64,000 nucleotides of DNA from Streptomyces griseochromogenes (GTDB lineage Bacteria; Actinomycetota; Actinomycetes; Streptomycetales; Streptomycetaceae), in NCBI RefSeq assembly GCF_001542625.1, contig NZ_CP016279.1, positions 7,440,001-7,504,000 of the forward strand, given 5' to 3'. Under the pieces are notes generated by a model. That model saw only the letters and a list, made by a program, of their open reading frames with translations. It searched no databases and was not told the DNA's origin. The translations under genes were made by a program, and so were the position numbers. Positions 26,931-37,472 of this stretch are shown here, in pieces; the first letter of the stretch is position 1, and each line of letters starts with the position of its first letter.

Positions 26931-29900
26931 ATGTCTTCGGGCTTCGCGGTTGGACAACTCGTCGAGTTCACGGGGGCCCCGGGCATCGGCCGGGTTGGCG
27001 CCATGGACGGCGAGATGCTGCGCGTCGACTTCTTCGAGTCAGTCGCCGAGGAGGTCGTCCACTCTGAGCGTGTGCCGGCGAGGAGTTGCTGGCGTGCCAA
27101 ACTCGAAGCTGAAACGCGGGTCTACTGGCGCGAACCGAGCACCGGAGATTGGCTCGCTGGCCGGGTCACGGGGGAGCACCTCCCGGAATACTTCATCCAG
27201 GTCCCAAACAAGAAGTGGAACGAGCGCGCGAACGAGTGCGATCTCCGAGTGCGCTGGGACCGCCCCGTTCACGATCCCCTCCAAGTCCTCACGAGTGGTG
27301 GTGGCGAGTCGGGGTTCTTCCGCGACGCTCGGCTTCCCTTCCTGCGTGACCTCGTTGCCCAACGGGCTGCTTGCGCGAACATGGCTGCGCTGCTGTCCTC
27401 GGCTGCCGAGGTCTTCCCACACCAGATCCGCGCGGCCATGACGGTGCTCACTGACCCAGTGCAGCGATACCTCATCGCAGACGAAGTAGGCCTCGGGAAG
27501 ACCATCGAGGCTGGGTTCGTCATCCGGCAGACACTCCTGGACGATCCGCAGGCACGAATAGCGGTCGTTGCCCCCGAGTCACTGCGGCGCCAGTGGGACA
27601 AGGAGCTCCGCAACAAGTTCTTCGTCGACGACTTTCCGGCAGCCCAGATTGTGATCACGTCCCACGAGACGCCGGAGAAGTGGTCCGCGTACCACAACAG
27701 TGCACTTGTCGTCGTGGACGAAGCCCATGCCCTGGTGCACAACGCCGACGAGGGCCTCTCGCCCTACCGGGAACTAGCCGCCCTGGCTCACTCCGCACCG
27801 AAGCTCCTGCTCCTGTCCGCGACCCCCGTGACTTCGCACTACACTACTCACCTCGGCCTGCTGCACCTGCTCGACCGCGACCTCTACAGCTGGGACGACC
27901 GCGAAGCTTTCGAGCACCGCTATGCCCTACGAGCCGAGTTGGCCGACAGCGTCTACGCCCTGGACGCCACCTTCACCTTCCTGCTGAGGTCCACGCTCGA
28001 CGACATCCGGCGGATCCTCCCCAGTGACCCTCGATTTGAGCACCTTGCAGATCGGATCGTCGAATGCCTCACCGAGGACGATGACCTCCGCGATGAAGTA
28101 GAACCCGATGAACTCTCCCTGCGCGTAGAGGAGCTGCGGGGGCACATCAGTGAGACGTACCGCCTCCACCGCCGGGTGATCCGACACCGGCGCGACCAGG
28201 TGGAGAGGCCAGAAGACGATTCCGAGGAAGGCGAACCCTACGCTGTCCGCGGGCGGAAACTCTCGGACGTCATCACTCTGCCATCCACCTTCGACGCGGT
28301 CGAAACCGCCCTTACGGAGTGGCGCATTGGCGTCTCGAGTTCCTTGCTCGATGCCGGGCTTGAAGATCAGACCACCGCGTACGCCCGCATCCTCGGCGTC
28401 CTCATGTCCAGGACGGGCGGGCCCTTCGACGACTTCGTCGACGCCCTGCGCTGGCGAGTCCGCGGCGATGGCGAGGCGGCGCAACGAGCCGGTCTCAGTG
28501 CCCAGGAGCAGGCCATGCTCGCCGCGCCCCCTCTCATCCCTGCAGAGGTGGAAGCACTCGACGAGCTAGAGAGGCACCTCGACGAAGCAGAGGGCAACCA
28601 GCCGCTCAAGGCGACGGTCAACGCCCTCGTCCCCACTCTGAATCGCGGTGGACGCATCGTTGTCTTCTGCGGTGCGGGCGTGCTGGCACACCAACTCGCG
28701 GCGAACCTACGACGGTTGTCTCGTACAGCCTGTGTTGTGGATCACACCGCACAAGCCGGAGCGGCAGCTTCCGAGGATGCGGTCACGAAGTGGCGTACGG
28801 CGCCGGGGACGTCCGTCCTTGTCGCCGACCACACCGCCGAGGACGGGCTGAACCTTCAGGCCGCGAGTGCCGTCGTTCATATGCGCCTGCCGTGGAATCC
28901 CAACCAGCTCGAACAACGGATCGGACGGGTTGACCGTTATCCCAGCGGCGAGTCCGTCAGCCAACTCGATAAAGCCAGCCAGTACGTGCTCAGCGCAAGC
29001 GCCGAGGATGAAGCCCTTGGCACGGCATGGCTGAACCTGTTGCGTGACGGCTACGAGGTCTTCTCGAGGTCAGTGTCGACACTGCAGGACGCCATCGCAG
29101 AAGGCCGCGACGCTGTCTGGAGCGACGCCCTACGAGATGGCCCGTCCGGGCTCGCGTCCGCCCAGCAACGAGTTCAAGATCAGCTCCGCGAAGCGCGCCA
29201 ACAAATCGAGAAGATGGACATGCTCGAAGCCATCTACCTCGATGTCGATGGCCGGGACAGCATGGTCAAGAACCTCAGGGGGCTAGAACTGGAGTGGAAG
29301 GAGATTCAGCGCGGTGTCTTCCGGTACACGAGCGCAGGATCTGGTGGTATCAACATCCGCCACTACGAGCGCACAGCCGGCAAGACCGTCTTCGACCTCG
29401 TAGGGTCACGGCCGCAGGTGCCGCCGCGGCTCTACGTGGCGCAGACCGCGGCGCTGGATCCTGCCATGGCTCAGGGCACGTTCAACCGGTCCAGGGCTCT
29501 GCGTGATCCTGGCACAAGGTTGTTCCGCCTAGGCAACCCCTTCATCGACGCGCTCGCCGCGTTGAGCGACATCGACGAACGTGGCCAGGCCACTGCCTAC
29601 CAGCGCGTGGACCCCAGCCACATGGGTGACCCGGAGCCCTACTTCGGCTTCGACTTCCTGGTTGAGGCCGACGCCTCCGTGGCGGCAGAGGCGATGGCCA
29701 ACCGGAAAGAGGTGAAAAGGGCGTTGCAGCGCCAGGCCGATCTCCTCCTTCCGCCGTTCACGCGCAGAGTGTGGGTGCGGGCTGGAAGCACCGAGGCGCT
29801 GACATTGGCCTCGGCGCTCGAATGGCTGAACGAGTCCTACGACAACCGAGGATGCCAAAACCTGAGTGGCCAGCGGATTCGTGTTCTCATCGACGTCTTC

Positions 29901-30215
29901 GGTGGCTGGTCGGAGTTCCGTCATGCTGCTGAGACCGCCGAGAAGGTCGCACGCGACGAACTCTTCCGCATCACTGACCTGAAGGCACTCTGCGCCGAGG
30001 CCCAGGAACGCGGTCGCCGGCGACTCGCCGTGACTCGGGCGCAGGCAGAGGCCCGCAGGGCTGCCGGTCGCCTCCTGCGTGAGGACGAAAGCCAACTGGC
30101 AGACGTGAAAACCGCCGGCCTGCTCATCGACGGCCTCATGCAGCCCAGCGTACGGCTCATGGCTGCAACCTGCGTTCTCCGCGCTGGGCGAAAGGGGGCC
30201 CAGGCAAGTGCGTGA
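26931..30215 (+). CDS. dpdE: DpdE, SNF2-family helicase of the Dpd system
   Basis: A 1,094-aa protein with an N-terminal SH3/tudor-like region (FAVGQLVEFTGAPGIGRVG), then a two-lobed SNF2 motor. Visible motifs are LIADEVGLGKTIEAG (Walker A, about residue 182), VVVDEAHAL (about 261), LLLSATPVTSH (about 294), DGLNLQAASAVV and QRIGRVDRYPSG (motif VI, about 661). The C-terminal 350 residues are specific to the family. DpdE is one of the proteins needed for restriction of DNA lacking 7-deazaguanine. ATG 26931 has AGAAGG close upstream. First gene of the restriction operon, overlapping dpdF by 8 bp. Confidence 0.9.
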   Translation: MSSGFAVGQLVEFTGAPGIGRVGAMDGEMLRVDFFESVAEEVVHSERVPARSCWRAKLEAETRVYWREPSTGDWLAGRVTGEHLPEYFIQVPNKKWNERANECDLRVRWDRPVHDPLQVLTSGGGESGFFRDARLPFLRDLVAQRAACANMAALLSSAAEVFPHQIRAAMTVLTDPVQRYLIADEVGLGKTIEAGFVIRQTLLDDPQARIAVVAPESLRRQWDKELRNKFFVDDFPAAQIVITSHETPEKWSAYHNSALVVVDEAHALVHNADEGLSPYRELAALAHSAPKLLLLSATPVTSHYTTHLGLLHLLDRDLYSWDDREAFEHRYALRAELADSVYALDATFTFLLRSTLDDIRRILPSDPRFEHLADRIVECLTEDDDLRDEVEPDELSLRVEELRGHISETYRLHRRVIRHRRDQVERPEDDSEEGEPYAVRGRKLSDVITLPSTFDAVETALTEWRIGVSSSLLDAGLEDQTTAYARILGVLMSRTGGPFDDFVDALRWRVRGDGEAAQRAGLSAQEQAMLAAPPLIPAEVEALDELERHLDEAEGNQPLKATVNALVPTLNRGGRIVVFCGAGVLAHQLAANLRRLSRTACVVDHTAQAGAAASEDAVTKWRTAPGTSVLVADHTAEDGLNLQAASAVVHMRLPWNPNQLEQRIGRVDRYPSGESVSQLDKASQYVLSASAEDEALGTAWLNLLRDGYEVFSRSVSTLQDAIAEGRDAVWSDALRDGPSGLASAQQRVQDQLREARQQIEKMDMLEAIYLDVDGRDSMVKNLRGLELEWKEIQRGVFRYTSAGSGGINIRHYERTAGKTVFDLVGSRPQVPPRLYVAQTAALDPAMAQGTFNRSRALRDPGTRLFRLGNPFIDALAALSDIDERGQATAYQRVDPSHMGDPEPYFGFDFLVEADASVAAEAMANRKEVKRALQRQADLLLPPFTRRVWVRAGSTEALTLASALEWLNESYDNRGCQNLSGQRIRVLIDVFGGWSEFRHAAETAEKVARDELFRITDLKALCAEAQERGRRRLAVTRAQAEARRAAGRLLREDESQLADVKTAGLLIDGLMQPSVRLMAATCVLRAGRKGAQASA

Positions 30216-32811
30216 CAGTTGGATTGGGGCACAGCAACTCTTTGACGCCTGGCCGTTCGTTGTCCCGACGCCGTCGGAGTCGGAATACGGCGGCACATTG
30301 CGACGGCTCAAGGATGCCCTCGACGGCCTGACTGAACAGAGGGCCTCGTGGCGTGACGTGGCAGCACTGACACGGCAGATCCTTCTCGAAGCTCAGGCCA
30401 GCGGAAACACCTTTGGCCTTTCAGTTCCAACTGGAGCACCGCTGCCCACGCGACAACAGTGGGAACAGGTGCACTGCCATGCGCTCCCGGACGGCCGTCG
30501 TGTCTTGGTCACAGCCCGACTGTGGCACCCTGGCGGGGAAGATCAGAAAGCTGACGAAGCAGCCACGTACGACTTGGAGAAGGTCCACCTCGGGGAGAGC
30601 CTCCAAACACACCTTGAGTTGGAGCCGTGTCCGGCTGACCCTTTTTGGATCCGCGCTCTCGGCAGCGATTACGCCCAGTACAAGTCAATCGGGCAGCGGC
30701 AAGCTGCGCGCGCTGTGGCACTCGCAGAGCCTGGCAGCACTGTCATCGCTTGTTTGCCGACCGGCCACGGCAAGACCGCCCTCGTACAGGCTCCGGCTCT
30801 ACTCGCAAGTAACCGTACCGGTGTCACGTTGGTCGTGGTGCCGACTGTCGTGCTCGCGTTGGACATGGAACGTCGCGCCCAGGAGTTGCTGACCAGCCGC
30901 GGACGACGAAGTCCCTCCGGTCGCTACGCTTACATCGGCGGCCTTGACGAGAACCTCAAGCAACAAATACGAGAAGATATCCGGGCAGGTAAACAGCGGA
31001 TAGTCTTTACAAACCCTGAATCTCTCGTTTCCGGACTTAAATCTGCACTGGAAGATGCTGCCGAGGCAGGTCACCTTCATTACTTCGTCATTGACGAGGC
31101 CCACCTCGTCGAGCAATGGGGCGAAGGGTTCCGACCTGAGTTCCAAACCATGTCTGTCCACCGTCGAACCTGGCTGAGCGCAGCACCACCCGGACGTGCA
31201 CCCGTGACGGTCTGCATGAGCGCCACACTCACCGAGCAGCAAGTAGCCACGCTCGAGAAACTCTTCGCAGACCCCGAGCCGGCCGAGATCGTTTGGGGCG
31301 CCCAGGTGCGCCATGAACCGAGCTACTACATTGATGCCTTCACCGACGAGGAGCAGCGCACCGAGGCAATCCTTCGTGCCATCGACCGTCTACCGAAACC
31401 ACTAGCTCTGTACGTGACAGAGCGGAAAGACGCCAAGGCGTGGCTCGACCGCCTGCGCACAGCCGGCTTCGCACGAGTAGCTGATGTCGCTGGCTATTCC
31501 AGCCCCGACGAACGCCGAAGCGCAGTGGAAGGCTGGAGCGGCCGGTCCGCTTCGGGCCCTATGCCTACCCGATACGACATCGTCGTAGGAACTTCAGCCT
31601 TCGGCCTGGGCGTAGACCTACCCGACGTCCGCAGTGTGGTGCACGCCTGCCTGCCCGAAACCGTCGACCGCTACTACCAGGAGGTAGGGCGCACAGGCCG
31701 GGACGGACGTCCGTCGGTGGCCTACCTGGCCTCCGCCCCCAGGGACGAGCCCGTCGCCGAGGGCATCAATCGGCAAGCAATCATCGGTGCAGACAAAGCG
31801 TGGTCGAGGTGGCGGTGGATGTGGACGCTCAGGGACAAGACATACCCACGTCAGCGTCACTACCTCGTCAACCTCGACTCCATCCCGGACAACGTCCACG
31901 ACACCTCGGAGGCAAACCGCGACTGGAACATCCGCACCTTGAACCTCATGTTGCGCGCCGGGCTCATCGGTCTCCACGTTCCTGAGCCGCCCCAGCGATA
32001 CGACGACGAACCACGCGCAGCCTTCCAGGAACGCCTCGACCGGTTCTACGAGGTGGCATCCACGCATGTGGACGTAACACTCGAAGACGCTCAGACCAAC
32101 GACGAGGAGCACTTCCGGAGTCGGTTCGAAGCGGAGCGCCGGCGCTCAATCACCGCGCAGCGACAGGCCCTAGCCGATCTCCGCACCCTGCTACGCGGCG
32201 ATCGATGCACGGGCGAGGTTCTCAGCACCTACTACCGGGTCCAGCAAGGCGGTGCCCCGCTGCTGACGGGGGTGAATTGCCGAGGCTGCCCCAGTTGCAG
32301 AACGACAGGCCTTCCGCAGGAGAACGGCTTCTACAAGCTGGCCGGAGACCCTCATCCACTGGTTCCAGCTCCTAGTCGGACCAGCCACGATCCACTCCGA
32401 AGCATGCGTGGCACCGCGTCCTGCCTCAGTTTGTGGTGGGGGACCGAGACGGACCGCCAGGTCAAGGTGCCTCGGCTGCTGGAGATGCTGGCCCTTCGTG
32501 GCATGAATGTGATTGGTGGGCCAGGGATCACCCCATCTCTAGCCGAAGCTCTTCAGGAGGATGTGGCACCGCGGCCGATCATCTGCGACACCGACGCGGA
32601 TCTGCTCCGCTTCTACGAAGGCCCCATTGTGTGGGTTCTGGACGATGATCCGTCACCGATGGACCGGGTGCTCAGGTCGCGGCTTGACTCACCAGATGTG
32701 ACCTACTTGATCCACCCGCGAAGTACGCCGGATCCAAGTCGCCCAGGCCTGGCCTTCGGTGCTCTTCATGCTCAAAGTTACTCCGTTCAGACCGCGTTGG
32801 AGTCGTTCTGA
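30208..32811 (+). CDS. dpdF: DpdF, RecQ-like helicase of the Dpd system
   Basis: An 867-aa superfamily 2 helicase. Walker A is CLPTGHGKTALV (about residue 185), motif II FVIDEAHLVEQWGEGFR (about 297), motif III VCMSATLTEQQ, and motifs V/VI TSAFGLGVDLPDVRSVV and QEVGRTGRDG (about 490), all as in RecQ. A Cys cluster, CRGCPSC (about residue 690), probably binds zinc. The extension beyond it is not found in RecQ. It would unwind target DNA during restriction. GTG 30208 lies inside the end of dpdE and its stop shares one base with dpdG. Confidence 0.9.
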   Translation: MRDSWIGAQQLFDAWPFVVPTPSESEYGGTLRRLKDALDGLTEQRASWRDVAALTRQILLEAQASGNTFGLSVPTGAPLPTRQQWEQVHCHALPDGRRVLVTARLWHPGGEDQKADEAATYDLEKVHLGESLQTHLELEPCPADPFWIRALGSDYAQYKSIGQRQAARAVALAEPGSTVIACLPTGHGKTALVQAPALLASNRTGVTLVVVPTVVLALDMERRAQELLTSRGRRSPSGRYAYIGGLDENLKQQIREDIRAGKQRIVFTNPESLVSGLKSALEDAAEAGHLHYFVIDEAHLVEQWGEGFRPEFQTMSVHRRTWLSAAPPGRAPVTVCMSATLTEQQVATLEKLFADPEPAEIVWGAQVRHEPSYYIDAFTDEEQRTEAILRAIDRLPKPLALYVTERKDAKAWLDRLRTAGFARVADVAGYSSPDERRSAVEGWSGRSASGPMPTRYDIVVGTSAFGLGVDLPDVRSVVHACLPETVDRYYQEVGRTGRDGRPSVAYLASAPRDEPVAEGINRQAIIGADKAWSRWRWMWTLRDKTYPRQRHYLVNLDSIPDNVHDTSEANRDWNIRTLNLMLRAGLIGLHVPEPPQRYDDEPRAAFQERLDRFYEVASTHVDVTLEDAQTNDEEHFRSRFEAERRRSITAQRQALADLRTLLRGDRCTGEVLSTYYRVQQGGAPLLTGVNCRGCPSCRTTGLPQENGFYKLAGDPHPLVPAPSRTSHDPLRSMRGTASCLSLWWGTETDRQVKVPRLLEMLALRGMNVIGGPGITPSLAEALQEDVAPRPIICDTDADLLRFYEGPIVWVLDDDPSPMDRVLRSRLDSPDVTYLIHPRSTPDPSRPGLAFGALHAQSYSVQTALESF

Positions 32812-33722
32812 TGGCCCTGATCAACGTGGACGCCTCGCGCCCCGACCCCATGTGGGCAGTCGTCCGTCTACTGGCCCATTCGAAGAAGCCGGTACCACTC
32901 AACGGCGCCCGCGCTCTGCTGAGCCCACCGACCCTCTCATCCGGTGACAAAGACGCGTCGGAGATGTTCAACAAGGCCGTCAAGACGCTGCGGGAGCTCG
33001 GGCTGCTCCACGTCGCCGAATCCACCGGTGAGCTGACGCTCATGGGACCCGCTGAACATCTCGACGGCCAAGACTGGGACGCATTCGCGGCTGCGCTGCG
33101 CAGCGCCGTCTTCGCACCTGAGCGCAACAGTGGTCTGGGGGACAACGATGAACAGAGGGAATCCCGAGACCTCACGCGTGCCCTGGCATGGTTCCTCACG
33201 CTAGATCCCATGGGCCCTGCTGTGGACTGGGACCAGGCGCAGGACCTTATGAAGGAAACCCCGCTCAAGTCCGAGGCGGGACCGGCTGTCGTAAACGCCG
33301 AACGATGGCGACCGTTCTGCGACTGGGCCTCGGCGCTGGGGCTTGCAGCACGGCCACTCCTTTCCGGCGGACCCGGAACTCGATTGGTACCCGACTGCAC
33401 CGCCGCAGTCAGATACGTCATGCAGTCCCTGTGGGAGCCGGGCCGACAGGTGAATGCGGTGACAGCCGTCCGAAGCGTCCGCGAGCACTTGCCGGTGCTT
33501 GCTGGCGGCCAATACTCCCTGACGCTCCACCTGCCCAACCCTGGTGACCGCGTGGCGGGCTCTGCTCTCTCCTTTGCACTGCTCCGCGGCAACGACGAGG
33601 GCTGGCTGCGCATGGAACTCGATTCCGATGCCGCATTGGTGTTGCAGGTGACCGATCCAGAGCAGCCTTCGAGTCCGCGCTACGTAAGCGACATCACGAT
33701 CCAGGAGGCCCCGAATGCCTGA
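32811..33722 (+). CDS. dpdG: DpdG
   Basis: A 303-aa protein identified as DpdG by its place between the RecQ-like helicase and the large DpdH ATPase and by size. The N-terminal 90 residues read as a winged helix (PMWAVVRLLAHSKKPVPLNG, then FNKAVKTLRELGLLHVAES). The rest is alpha/beta with no catalytic motif, including EHLPVLAGGQYSLTLHLPNP. The biochemical role in the Dpd family is not known. It is required with the other restriction genes. Overlaps: 1 bp with dpdF (TGATG) and 8 bp with dpdH. Confidence 0.8.
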   Translation: MALINVDASRPDPMWAVVRLLAHSKKPVPLNGARALLSPPTLSSGDKDASEMFNKAVKTLRELGLLHVAESTGELTLMGPAEHLDGQDWDAFAAALRSAVFAPERNSGLGDNDEQRESRDLTRALAWFLTLDPMGPAVDWDQAQDLMKETPLKSEAGPAVVNAERWRPFCDWASALGLAARPLLSGGPGTRLVPDCTAAVRYVMQSLWEPGRQVNAVTAVRSVREHLPVLAGGQYSLTLHLPNPGDRVAGSALSFALLRGNDEGWLRMELDSDAALVLQVTDPEQPSSPRYVSDITIQEAPNA

Positions 33723-36700
33723 CTTTCGCGGAAAGGTCTGCTGGGATCCCGCAACAGCCGCCAACACCATCAGCGTGGAGGCGATCTCCCCTTCTCCTGC
33801 CGTTTTTCGGGCCACTCATGCACCGTTGCGCATCCAACGTGCACGGCTCGACGGCCGGCAACTGGTGCTTGAGGGACAGCCGGTCGACGAGCGGACGGTT
33901 CTTCATGACTTCCTGAATCATGAGTCCAACAGCGGCGCACTCCTTATGCCTATCGTGGGCGAGTCCGGGTCGGGAAAGTCTCACCTCGTCCGATGGGTCC
34001 GCGAGCACCTTGAACTGGTCGACGACGGGCGCCGTGATCGCGAGATCATCTACCTTGAGAAGCACAGAACAAGTCTCAAGGCAGTGGTGCAAAGCCTGAT
34101 CGCCAAGGCAGACAGTGACGAACTGAAGCAACTCAAAGCGGAGATCGACAAATTTACCGCTGACATCGACGCATCAGTGCTGGCTCGGCGGCTGATCCAC
34201 TCCCTCAACGAGACTCTCGTAGCCGAGACCGGCCGCGGTGTCTCGGGGCCGGCGCGGCAACTCTTCGGCCCTCATGGTCTCGGAGCACTCCTTGACGATC
34301 CGCACGTCAGCGAATTCATGCTCCAGCCCGCGAAGTTTGTTCCACAACTGGCCACGTACCTCCTACGAGACCGCACCAAGGGTGACAAAGATCGCCCGCC
34401 GAAGTTCACAGTTGATGATCTGCCGCTAGACATCACAGATGTCAGTAAGGCTTCCGCACTGGCCAAGAAGTGGGTACAGGTTCTCAGCGCCAAGGCCGAA
34501 CTCCAGGAGATCGCGATTGACCTCCTGAACGAGCACTTGGAGACTGCGATCAATCGCAGCTTCAACCTCGGCATGGGCCGCTTGCTGGAAGCGATGACCC
34601 TTGTCCGCGAGGAGTACCACCGACAGGGCAAAGAGATCATTCTCCTCATCGAAGACTTTGCTCTCATTCAGGGCGTACAGAAAGACCTGCTGGATGCTCT
34701 TGTCGAAGCCGCTCACCGTGAGGGGGCGACACGGCTAGCCCCCATCCGCACCCTTATGGCGGTAACGACTGGCTACTTCCGTGACCTGCCAGAGACCGCC
34801 CTCACCCGTGTACAAGCAAACCTGGGCTACGCGTATGACCTCGATGTGCCCTTCAGCGAAGAAGACACCGGCGAAGAAGCCATCGCTTCATTCGTTGGCC
34901 GCTACCTCAACGCCGCGCGCATCGGCAAGGATCGATTGGAGCAGGTAGGCGGTGCCGAGCCGCCGAACGCGTGTGATGCCTGCCCCCTGCAGCCGCGTTG
35001 CCACGACGCGTTTGGAGCATCAGCGGATGGATTCGGGCTCTACCCCTTCAACCGCTCAGCCCTGACTCGCATGGTCCACTCCACCGCTTCGAAGGATGAA
35101 CCGTGGGGGTTCGTCCCCCGAACGGTGCTCGGAAGTGTGGTGCGACCCATTCTCATTGAGCACGCTGGATCGCTGCGGCGTGGGGAGTTTCCCGATGAGG
35201 CCTTCTCCGAAAGCTTCCCTACCGCTGACATTGACACGACGCTTGACACAACCGTGCGATCGTTCATTGATACCAACGATCAGGTGGCCGGTACACGCCG
35301 GAAGCTGATCCTTGAGTTCTGGGGCGATGCGGCTGCTCAGGGCATCGAGATCGATCCCACGGTGATGGAGGCCTTTGCTCTCAGCCCGATGGCTGCCGGA
35401 GCCCAAACCCCTCTGAGGCAGCCACGGCGCGAAGCTGAGCCTTCCCCCCAACCCAGCGCCTCGCCGGGCACTGCCAAGACGGAAGAGAAGACTTATCCGC
35501 CGTCCGTTCAGCGGAGCCTTCAGAACATCGAGGAGTGGGTGACCCGCGGCGACGACCTTAAGCAGGATCACGCCCGAGCCATCCGCACTGTCATCGCCAC
35601 GGCGGTAGCCGAGCGGTACCGCTGGAACGCGCCGCTCATGCAGGCGCAGAGCAACGTGAAGGAGAAGGGCTGGCCCAACAACGCCACCGTCGTCAGCATC
35701 GAAGGCTCTGCTGTCGCAGGCATTACAGGTGCCGATAGCGCGCCGATCCAGTTCAAGCGGAGTGCGACGAACAGCAGGTTCTTCCAGAGCTTGATCCGTG
35801 CGCAGTACGGGTTGGACCAAGTACGCGGTGAGGACATCCGCAGGCTCGCGACCCTGGCCGAGCGGCACGCGGGTTCGCTGGCGTCCCGAGTTCAACGCAA
35901 CTTGGAGGTCACTGACGACGGCCTTGTCCTCGGCCTACGGGCATCCGTACTAGGAGCGGTTCTTGCTGGCCGGTGCTGGCCTGGCATGAGTATCGAAGAA
36001 CTCCTCGCGGCAGCGGTGGACGACGGCGACGCTTGGGAAGGTACCGGCGTAATGTCGAGGCCGGACCGGTGGACCGCCGCCCTCAACCAGCACCTGGCGG
36101 CCCGAAGCGCCCTGGTGAAGCGTATCCGTGCTGGTATCGGCATCTCGCAGGGAAGCAGAGGAGCCGTGGGCATGATCGATGCAGCCCGGGCAGTCCCTCT
36201 GCTGGAAGAGGCAACAGCCACCTGGGCGTGGGAAACGCCGGCGGGCAGCATCCCCGAGTGGGTGAAGCCCGCAGTCAAACCATTCGCGTCATGGTCCGCG
36301 CTGATCGACGGGCAAGTCACGATGCTCAAGGGCTGGCTGAGCGACATCCGAATGCGGCAACCCCGCAGCACCCCGGGGAATCACACCCTGGCCAGCATCA
36401 GAACTGCCGTCGACAGGGCAAGAGAGGTCAGTCTGTCGCTGTCCGCCCAACGAGCAGGTGAACTCGATGCTCTCCTCGAGCAGGCAGGTGCTGTGGAGTG
36501 GACCACGATCTCCACTCTGGAGGATGACCTGAGTCGGTGCTTCGACGACGATCGCCCCGAGGCGGCGCGTCTGACTGCGCGCATCCGCACGGCCGCCCAG
36601 GACCGCGGAGCCTCCATCGAAGTTATCCGGAATCTGCTTTGTGTCGCTGACGAATGGCTTGATGAGGCGCTGAAGGGTGCCGAGCTGCGGGCGAGTTCGT

Positions 36701-36786
36701 CGGCTGCAAAGAGTGCAGCCGTGGGCGTGCAAGAACTCATTGCCGAATGGCGTTCCCTGGCAGTTGAAGGGGCTGATCAGTCGTGA
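33715..36786 (+). CDS. dpdH: DpdH, large P-loop ATPase of the Dpd system
   Basis: A 1,023-aa AAA/STAND-like ATPase. Walker A is PIVGESGSGKSHLVRW (about residue 80) and Walker B ILLIEDFALIQG (about 308). A Cys pair region CDACPLQPRC (about residue 420) may bind metal. A Pro-rich linker (about 560-590) separates the ATPase from a long C-terminal half. In the family, DpdH is a core restriction component whose mechanism is not established. Start GTG/ATG choice: ATG 33715, inside the dpdG end. The stop overlaps dpdI by 4 bp. Confidence 0.85.
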   Translation: MPDFRGKVCWDPATAANTISVEAISPSPAVFRATHAPLRIQRARLDGRQLVLEGQPVDERTVLHDFLNHESNSGALLMPIVGESGSGKSHLVRWVREHLELVDDGRRDREIIYLEKHRTSLKAVVQSLIAKADSDELKQLKAEIDKFTADIDASVLARRLIHSLNETLVAETGRGVSGPARQLFGPHGLGALLDDPHVSEFMLQPAKFVPQLATYLLRDRTKGDKDRPPKFTVDDLPLDITDVSKASALAKKWVQVLSAKAELQEIAIDLLNEHLETAINRSFNLGMGRLLEAMTLVREEYHRQGKEIILLIEDFALIQGVQKDLLDALVEAAHREGATRLAPIRTLMAVTTGYFRDLPETALTRVQANLGYAYDLDVPFSEEDTGEEAIASFVGRYLNAARIGKDRLEQVGGAEPPNACDACPLQPRCHDAFGASADGFGLYPFNRSALTRMVHSTASKDEPWGFVPRTVLGSVVRPILIEHAGSLRRGEFPDEAFSESFPTADIDTTLDTTVRSFIDTNDQVAGTRRKLILEFWGDAAAQGIEIDPTVMEAFALSPMAAGAQTPLRQPRREAEPSPQPSASPGTAKTEEKTYPPSVQRSLQNIEEWVTRGDDLKQDHARAIRTVIATAVAERYRWNAPLMQAQSNVKEKGWPNNATVVSIEGSAVAGITGADSAPIQFKRSATNSRFFQSLIRAQYGLDQVRGEDIRRLATLAERHAGSLASRVQRNLEVTDDGLVLGLRASVLGAVLAGRCWPGMSIEELLAAAVDDGDAWEGTGVMSRPDRWTAALNQHLAARSALVKRIRAGIGISQGSRGAVGMIDAARAVPLLEEATATWAWETPAGSIPEWVKPAVKPFASWSALIDGQVTMLKGWLSDIRMRQPRSTPGNHTLASIRTAVDRAREVSLSLSAQRAGELDALLEQAGAVEWTTISTLEDDLSRCFDDDRPEAARLTARIRTAAQDRGASIEVIRNLLCVADEWLDEALKGAELRASSSAAKSAAVGVQELIAEWRSLAVEGADQS

Positions 36787-37472
36787 CTCAGATGTCTGTG
36801 TACGAGAAGGCAAAGCTGCTTGAGGATCACGCTTCCCGCATCGCAGATGGCGAGGACTCTCAGCGACAAGCCACTCGTGTATCAAGCCGGCTGCTGGAAC
36901 TCCGTTCTCAGCTCAACCAGCTTCGCTCGCAGCTGGCCGTCACGCAGGCCCTACAGTCCCGTGGCGCGGGACTCGACATTGACTTGTCCGGCATCGATGA
37001 CGGCAGAGCTGGATTCGAACGCAGTCTGGGGCCCAGCGGACTCCCTTCCAACCAGGTGTTCAACACGGCGAAGAAGAAGACACAGGCAGTAACCGATCGT
37101 CTCGCGGAAGAAAATCAAGCCGCTTGGTCAGCCTGGACTGAGCAACTTCTCGCGGAACTGCCCCTTGCGCGAATCTCGATGCTCGTCGAACTCGAAGCGG
37201 AGAAGCAGGCTTCCAAGCGACAACTCGAACTGGAGCGAATCGCCAGGGGTAAGGCTTCTAAAGAAGCCATCACCACATTCGCGACCACGTACGCCGGCCT
37301 AGCGGAACTCCTTCAAGACGCTCAAGATCCGCCGGAAGCACTCCTCGACCTGCTAAATCGGCTACGCGAGCAACCTGGCCTGACGCTAAGCGACGTCACA
37401 GACGAAGAGATAGCACTCCTTCGCGAATGCCGGATGGACGCCCACATCACCCTGAAGAGGAAGGGTTCGTGA
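36783..37472 (+). CDS. dpdI: DpdI, coiled-coil protein
   Basis: A 229-aa mostly helical protein from GTG 36783, with heptad-like stretches (SSRLLELRSQLNQLRSQLAV and ELEAEKQASKRQLELERIAR). The C-terminal 60 residues end in TDEEIALLRECRMDAHITL. It sits at the DpdI position between DpdH and DpdJ and has no enzymatic motif, so it is probably a structural bridge in the restriction complex. It overlaps dpdH by 4 bp and dpdJ by 4 bp. Confidence 0.8.
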   Translation: MTQMSVYEKAKLLEDHASRIADGEDSQRQATRVSSRLLELRSQLNQLRSQLAVTQALQSRGAGLDIDLSGIDDGRAGFERSLGPSGLPSNQVFNTAKKKTQAVTDRLAEENQAAWSAWTEQLLAELPLARISMLVELEAEKQASKRQLELERIARGKASKEAITTFATTYAGLAELLQDAQDPPEALLDLLNRLREQPGLTLSDVTDEEIALLRECRMDAHITLKRKGS